From the NCBI GenBank assembly GCA_963698565.1, contig CAVORH010000006.1:62001-126000 (forward strand): a stretch of 64,000 nucleotides of DNA, written 5' to 3'. A program made the translations under genes and the position numbers. How positions within the stretch are numbered: position 1 is the stretch's first letter; each line of letters starts with the position of its first letter. Source of the DNA: Sva-07 sp963698565 (GTDB lineage: Bacteria; Actinomycetota; Acidimicrobiia; Acidimicrobiales; Ilumatobacteraceae). Shown here piece after piece: positions 60,785-64,000 of this stretch. Below the pieces are notes generated by a model. The model saw nothing but the letters and a program-made list of their open reading frames with translations. It did not search any database and was not told the origin of the DNA.

Positions 60785-61651
60785 ATGCGTGTGCACCTCG
60801 TCGACGGCACCTACGAGCTGTTCCGACAGCACTTCGGGTCGGCGTCGCGTCACGCCGACAGCGGCCCCTTCGCCGGCGCCGCCGGTGTGGTCGCTTCCAC
60901 GCTGGCGTTGATCGAGGACGGCGCCACCCACGTGGGTGTCGCGTCGGACCACACGATCGAGAGCTTCCGCAACCAACTGTGGGGCGGCTACAAGACGTCC
61001 GAGGGGATGGATCCGGCGATCCTCCTGCAGATCCCGGTGATGGAGCGGGCGCTCGTTGCGGCCGGGTTCACCGTGTGGCCGATGGTCGAGTACGAGGCGG
61101 ACGACGCGCTCGGCGCAGCGGCGGCCGTTGCCGATGCCGACGAACGGGTGGAACAGGTGCTGATCGTCACGCCCGACAAGGACCTCGGGCAGTGTGTGCG
61201 CGGGCACCGGGTGGTGCAGTTCGACCGGCGCAAGCGGGAGATCATCGATGCCGAGGCGGTTCGCGCCAAGTTCGGGGTGGGGCCCGAGTCGATACCCGAC
61301 TATCTCGGGCTCGTCGGCGACACCGCCGACGGGTTCCCGGGGCTCCCGGGATGGGGGGCGAAGAGCGCCGGGCTCGTGCTGGCCCGCTACGGCCACCTCG
61401 AGCAGATCCCGGCAGCGGCGGGTCAGTGGGACGTCACCGGCCTGCGCGGTGCCGCCAAGCTCTCGGCCACCCTCCAGGCACAGTTCGCCGATGCCGTGCT
61501 GTTCCGCGAGATCGCCACGGTGGCCACCGACATCGACGTCGGCACCGTCGACGAGTGGCGCTGGAGCGGGCCGAGCGAGGAGTTCGCCGCAGTGGCATCC
61601 GAGATCGGAGCCCCGGAACTCGTGGCATTTGCGAACCGCCTGGCCCGGTGA
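60785..61651 (+). CDS. 5'-3' exonuclease/flap endonuclease (PolA N-domain-like)
   Basis: 288-residue stand-alone PIN/FEN nuclease. Metal-binding acidic residues are visible in VHLVDGTYELFR, EYEADDALGAAAA, VTPDKDLGQCV and LVGDTADGFPGLPGWGAKSA, the last leading into the helix-3-turn-helix. Such proteins remove RNA primers or flaps during replication and repair. In this protein the usual Arg/Lys helical arch is short. ATG 60785 was chosen. The gene stops 10 bases from the SRP RNA gene on the other strand. Confidence 0.85.
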   Translation: MRVHLVDGTYELFRQHFGSASRHADSGPFAGAAGVVASTLALIEDGATHVGVASDHTIESFRNQLWGGYKTSEGMDPAILLQIPVMERALVAAGFTVWPMVEYEADDALGAAAAVADADERVEQVLIVTPDKDLGQCVRGHRVVQFDRRKREIIDAEAVRAKFGVGPESIPDYLGLVGDTADGFPGLPGWGAKSAGLVLARYGHLEQIPAAAGQWDVTGLRGAAKLSATLQAQFADAVLFREIATVATDIDVGTVDEWRWSGPSEEFAAVASEIGAPELVAFANRLAR

Positions 61652-61660
61652 GCCGCCGAC

Positions 61661-61774
61661 TGAGGTGACGACCAGACGATCTGCGGCACACGGACGATGC
61701 CGATGAAGGCTGCTACCTTCCGGTCCTGACCTGGTTCACGGGCGCCCATTGCACAGGGCCCGGTCGTCACCTCA
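61661..61774 (-). ncRNA. ffs: Signal recognition particle RNA (4.5S type)
   Basis: The minus strand contains the SRP core GGTCAGGACCGGAAGG followed by TAGCAGCC, the Ffh-binding tip of the S domain. Ends pair perfectly over 13 bp (61661-61673 with 61762-61774), which sets a length of about 114 nt, the short bacterial form without an Alu domain. The RNA joins Ffh to deliver membrane proteins to FtsY and SecYEG. TAAGAT (61804-61799, minus strand) is a likely -10 box. Neighbours tRNA-Ser and tadA are on the other strand, sharing the divergent promoter region 61775-61899. Confidence 0.93.
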
Positions 61775-61899
61775 CTCGACGGCGAACCGCCGTGCAGGAT
61801 CTTATCGCTTCCGTCGGCGATCCCCCGATGGGGTTGGCCCGCTCGCCAGCTAGCCTGCGCAGGCGGTTCCGTCGCCACCACGGTGTCGGCGGGATTCGA

Positions 61900-61987
61900 G
61901 GAGGGATGCGAGAGCGGCCGAATCGGCACGCTTGGAAAGCGTGTGAAGGGCAACCTTCCGTGGGTTCGAATCCCACTCCCTCCGCCA
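61900..61987 (+). tRNA. tRNA-Ser (anticodon GGA)
   Basis: The acceptor stem GGAGGGA/TCCCTCC, D arm, anticodon arm CACGC-TTGGAAA-GCGTG, a long variable arm, T arm GTGGG-TTCGAAT-CCCAC, discriminator G and encoded CCA are all present. The long variable arm and the GGA anticodon make it a class II tRNA-Ser that reads UCC and UCU. It is not tRNA-Sec. The last A of CCA is also the A of the tadA start codon. Confidence 0.96.
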
Positions 61988-62475
61988 TGCAGCCCCAGGA
62001 CACACAGGTCGACGCGTTGATGGGGCTCGCGCTCGTTGAAGCACGTGGCGCCCTGGAGCACGACGACGTTCCGGTCGGAGCGGTCATCGTTCGAGGCGGT
62101 GAGGTGATCGCCGCTCGCCACAACGAACGAGAGCTGTCCGACGATCCGGTCGCCCACGCCGAGGTCCTGGCGTTGCGCGACGCCGCCGCTCGCCTCGGCC
62201 AGTGGCGACTCGACGACTGCACCATGTTCGTGACGTTGGAGCCCTGCCCGATGTGCGCCGGTGCGCTCGTGAACGCGCGGCTCGGCCGCCTCGTCTACGC
62301 AGCCCACGACCCCAAGGCCGGGGCCGTCACCAGCCAGTTCGAGCTGCTCGACGGGTCGCGGCTGAACCACCGCGTCGAGGTGACCTCGGGGGTGCGCGCT
62401 GCCGAGTCGGCCGAGCTGTTGCGAGCGTTCTTCCGACTCCGACGAACGTCGAAGTCGGACAACACCGATCAGTGA
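61987..62475 (+). CDS. tadA: tRNA-specific adenosine-34 deaminase TadA
   Basis: 162-residue zinc deaminase that converts A34 to inosine in tRNA-Arg(ACG). The catalytic HAE (PVAHAEVLAL near 58) and zinc Cys pair PCPMC near 88 are intact. VPVGAVIVRGGEVIAARHN near 30 is the family block. The best start is the ATG at 61987, whose A is the last base of the tRNA-Ser CCA. ATG 62020 would remove a short N-terminal helix that relatives also have. The gene probably shares a transcript with the tRNA. Its end overlaps the opposite gene by 7 bases. Confidence 0.92.
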   Translation: MQPQDTQVDALMGLALVEARGALEHDDVPVGAVIVRGGEVIAARHNERELSDDPVAHAEVLALRDAAARLGQWRLDDCTMFVTLEPCPMCAGALVNARLGRLVYAAHDPKAGAVTSQFELLDGSRLNHRVEVTSGVRAAESAELLRAFFRLRRTSKSDNTDQ

Positions 62476-63899
62476 TCCTTGCGGCGCAAGCTGCCGATCA
62501 GACGACGAAGCGCCGAACTGCGCTCGTTGGAAGGCTCCGACTCGTGCGCCTCGTCGACGAACACGACCGAGGCAACTCCCTGTGATGGCAGCGTCGCCAC
62601 CGAGATCGACTCGTTGCCGACGGCATCGGGAGCATCGACCGGCGACTCGGGCATGACCTCGTCCGCCGCCTCCTCCATCCGGGCGTACATCACCTCGGCG
62701 CGCATGTCCATCGTCGGCGGCGCGAACCCACCGAGGCCGGCCGGAGCGGGCTCGACGGCAGCGAGCTGCGTGGTGATCTCCGTCGCTGCGGGGACGCCGA
62801 CGGGTGCATCGACGGTTGACTCATCGAGGATCGAGAGCGCTGGTGCTGCCGCTGCGGACTCGATGGCGGCGATCGCTCGCCGGACCGCAGCAGCGACGTC
62901 GTCGGGGGCGTCGTCGGACACCGCCTGCTGGCCGGCCGGCTCCATCGGCGGAATCTCGAAGTGCAACTCGCCCTCTGCGTTCTCGACGAAGGCTGGGGGT
63001 TCGTTCAACTCGGCGTCGAGTGGCCCGATGCCCTGGGGTTCGTCAGCGACATCGGTCGGCGCCGCCACCGGCGCTTCGGTGCCGTCGGGCCACGTGACCT
63101 CGAAGTGGAAGTCGTCGGCGAGGTCGTCGTCGACCGGTACGACATCGGCGAGGTCGTCGTCGACCGGTACGACACCATCGTCGCCGTCGTCGACCGGTAC
63201 GACGTCATCGTCGGCGTCGATGTCGAGTCGTTCACGGAACGAGTCGAACATGATCAGGTCGACATCCTCCACCTCTGGCAGGGGCGCCACGTCGGTCGGA
63301 CCGCCTTCGAACTCGTCCCATTCGATCGTGAGTTCGTCGGCGCCGAGATCCAGGCCCGACAGCATCTCGACGACCGCGCCGTCGATCTGCGTCGCCGGGG
63401 CCACCGGCCGGGTCGCCGGCACGGCGTCGAATCGTGCGACGAACCAACGATGCACTCCAGATGGATGGTGACGGTACGCCGTCACGCGCGCGGTGGTGAC
63501 CGCCTGGTTGGCGAGCTCGGCGATCAGCGCCCCGGTCGATGTCTCGGTGACGACGAGCACCGCGTCACGATCGACCGACGCGTCGCGGTCGAACAGGCGT
63601 CCGAGGTGCTCGACATCGCCCACGCGTACGGTGCCACGTTCGAGTTGGCCGGTGTCGACGACACCCGCTTCGAGCAGTCGCCGCCCCAACGGGGCGTCGG
63701 ATTGCCGCTCGGCGTAGTACACGACGCCGTTGTCGAGGTACACGAGCACCTGGGGGTCGACCTCGAAGACGATCTCGCCGGTGAAGGAGCGATCGCGCGC
63801 CTCGTTGAGCAGCATCCACGCGGGCTGTGGTTCGGTGACCGACAGTGCTCCCGTCGCGGTCTCGGTCGAACCGGACTTGATTCCTGTGTTGTGCATCAT
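62469..63899 (-). CDS. Acidic protein with DUF4388/PATAN-like N-terminus
   Basis: 476 residues. The first 110 resemble DUF4388 domains (LLNEARDRSFTGEIVFEVDP, VYLDNGVVYYAERQSDAPLG, RLLEAGVVDTGQLERGTVRV). The middle is very acidic with 10-residue repeats (VVPVDDDLAD twice and a variant). The tail is low-complexity and ends in a basic stretch (RRLIGSLRRKDH). No enzyme motif is seen. DUF4388 proteins are often linked to regulatory GTPase or motility systems in bacteria, so a role in polarity or motility is possible but unproven. Two ATGs at 63899 and 63896 follow GAGGTGG. Confidence 0.65.
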   Translation of the reverse strand: MMHNTGIKSGSTETATGALSVTEPQPAWMLLNEARDRSFTGEIVFEVDPQVLVYLDNGVVYYAERQSDAPLGRRLLEAGVVDTGQLERGTVRVGDVEHLGRLFDRDASVDRDAVLVVTETSTGALIAELANQAVTTARVTAYRHHPSGVHRWFVARFDAVPATRPVAPATQIDGAVVEMLSGLDLGADELTIEWDEFEGGPTDVAPLPEVEDVDLIMFDSFRERLDIDADDDVVPVDDGDDGVVPVDDDLADVVPVDDDLADDFHFEVTWPDGTEAPVAAPTDVADEPQGIGPLDAELNEPPAFVENAEGELHFEIPPMEPAGQQAVSDDAPDDVAAAVRRAIAAIESAAAAPALSILDESTVDAPVGVPAATEITTQLAAVEPAPAGLGGFAPPTMDMRAEVMYARMEEAADEVMPESPVDAPDAVGNESISVATLPSQGVASVVFVDEAHESEPSNERSSALRRLIGSLRRKDH

Positions 63900-64000
63900 C
63901 AGGCCACCTCTGCCTTCGTTGACTCCATCGCTGCGAGCAGCGTCAGGAGGATTTCGACGACGACCTCACGGCCGGAGTCGGGGTCGATCAATTGACACGG
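63899..64000 (-). CDS. C-terminal fragment of a gene running off the window
   Basis: The last 33 codons of a leftward gene (ending SGREVVVEILLTLLAAMEST then KAEVA and TGA at 63901-63899). The stop shares one base with the next ATG (TGATG), so the two are translationally coupled. Too short to assign; the hydrophobic helix near the end is the only feature. Confidence 0.55.
   Translation of the reverse strand, partial: PCQLIDPDSGREVVVEILLTLLAAMESTKAEVA

Noticed and set aside
61900..61987. Long-arm tRNA as tRNA-Sec
   Set aside because: The anticodon is GGA and the arm lengths are those of tRNA-Ser; a UCA anticodon would be required.
1..64000. Insertion sequences, prophage or integration sites
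   Set aside because: No transposase, integrase, terminal repeats or phage structural genes were recognised anywhere in the window.

Overview
This 64 kb window is high-GC, densely coded DNA. The gene set points to an actinobacterium, most likely class Acidimicrobiia (Ilumatobacter-like). The pointers are a GSII-GSI-GlnR nitrogen cluster, a Wbl (WhiB) regulator, oligoribonuclease, caa3 oxidase genes with an actinobacterial CtaF-type subunit IV, ClpS followed by DUF2017, and many neighbours joined by 4-base ATGA/GTGA overlaps. The taxonomy is inferred from gene content and was not searched.

Layout. 1-4.1 kb: a truncated SMP-30 hydrolase, then two unrelated glutamine synthetases and the nitrogen regulator GlnR, preceded by four tandem 11-bp-spaced half-sites. 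4.1-12.7 kb: mostly leftward genes for an esterase, purine deamination, a PLP decarboxylase, base repair, RidA, and two ECF sigma factor/membrane partner pairs. 12.8-16.2 kb: a Tat lipoprotein and an Fe-S block (ErpA, SufR-like regulator, Mrp). 16-20 kb: Nudix hydrolase, CoA-transferase, CcdA and TlpA. 20-21 kb: a whiB7-like gene behind a 5' leader that holds a 61-codon uORF and an intrinsic terminator. 21-29.6 kb: esterase, quinone reductase, surface protein, Orn, a two-component system, PdxH and SerRS. 29.7-39.4 kb: one leftward respiratory block, ctaB, then three oxidase-like genes without metal ligands, then ctaC-D-E-F-G. 39.5-50.7 kb: clpS, DUF2017 and a Tad/Flp pilus operon with a LysM/BTAD regulator. 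50.8-60.6 kb: a redoxin with an in-frame UGA, decayed pilins, and pilT, pilD, pilC and pilB. 60.8-64 kb: a 5'-3' exonuclease, SRP RNA, tRNA-Ser, tRNA deaminase tadA and a DUF4388-like protein.

Four points deserve attention. First, the redoxin at 50815-51414 has UGA exactly at the first position of its CxxC motif, with a bSECIS-like hairpin downstream, so it is a strong selenoprotein candidate. Second, the genes at 34921-38335 look like a complete shadow heme-copper oxidase: subunit I-, II- and III-like proteins that keep the fold but lose every metal ligand or hallmark residue I could place. Third, the whiB leader has the uORF-terminator layout known from whiB7 attenuation. Fourth, both pilus systems carry many apparent single-base frameshifts, all in the same +1 direction, while housekeeping genes are intact. 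This is either real decay or a systematic sequencing artefact, and it also bears on how the UGA should be read.
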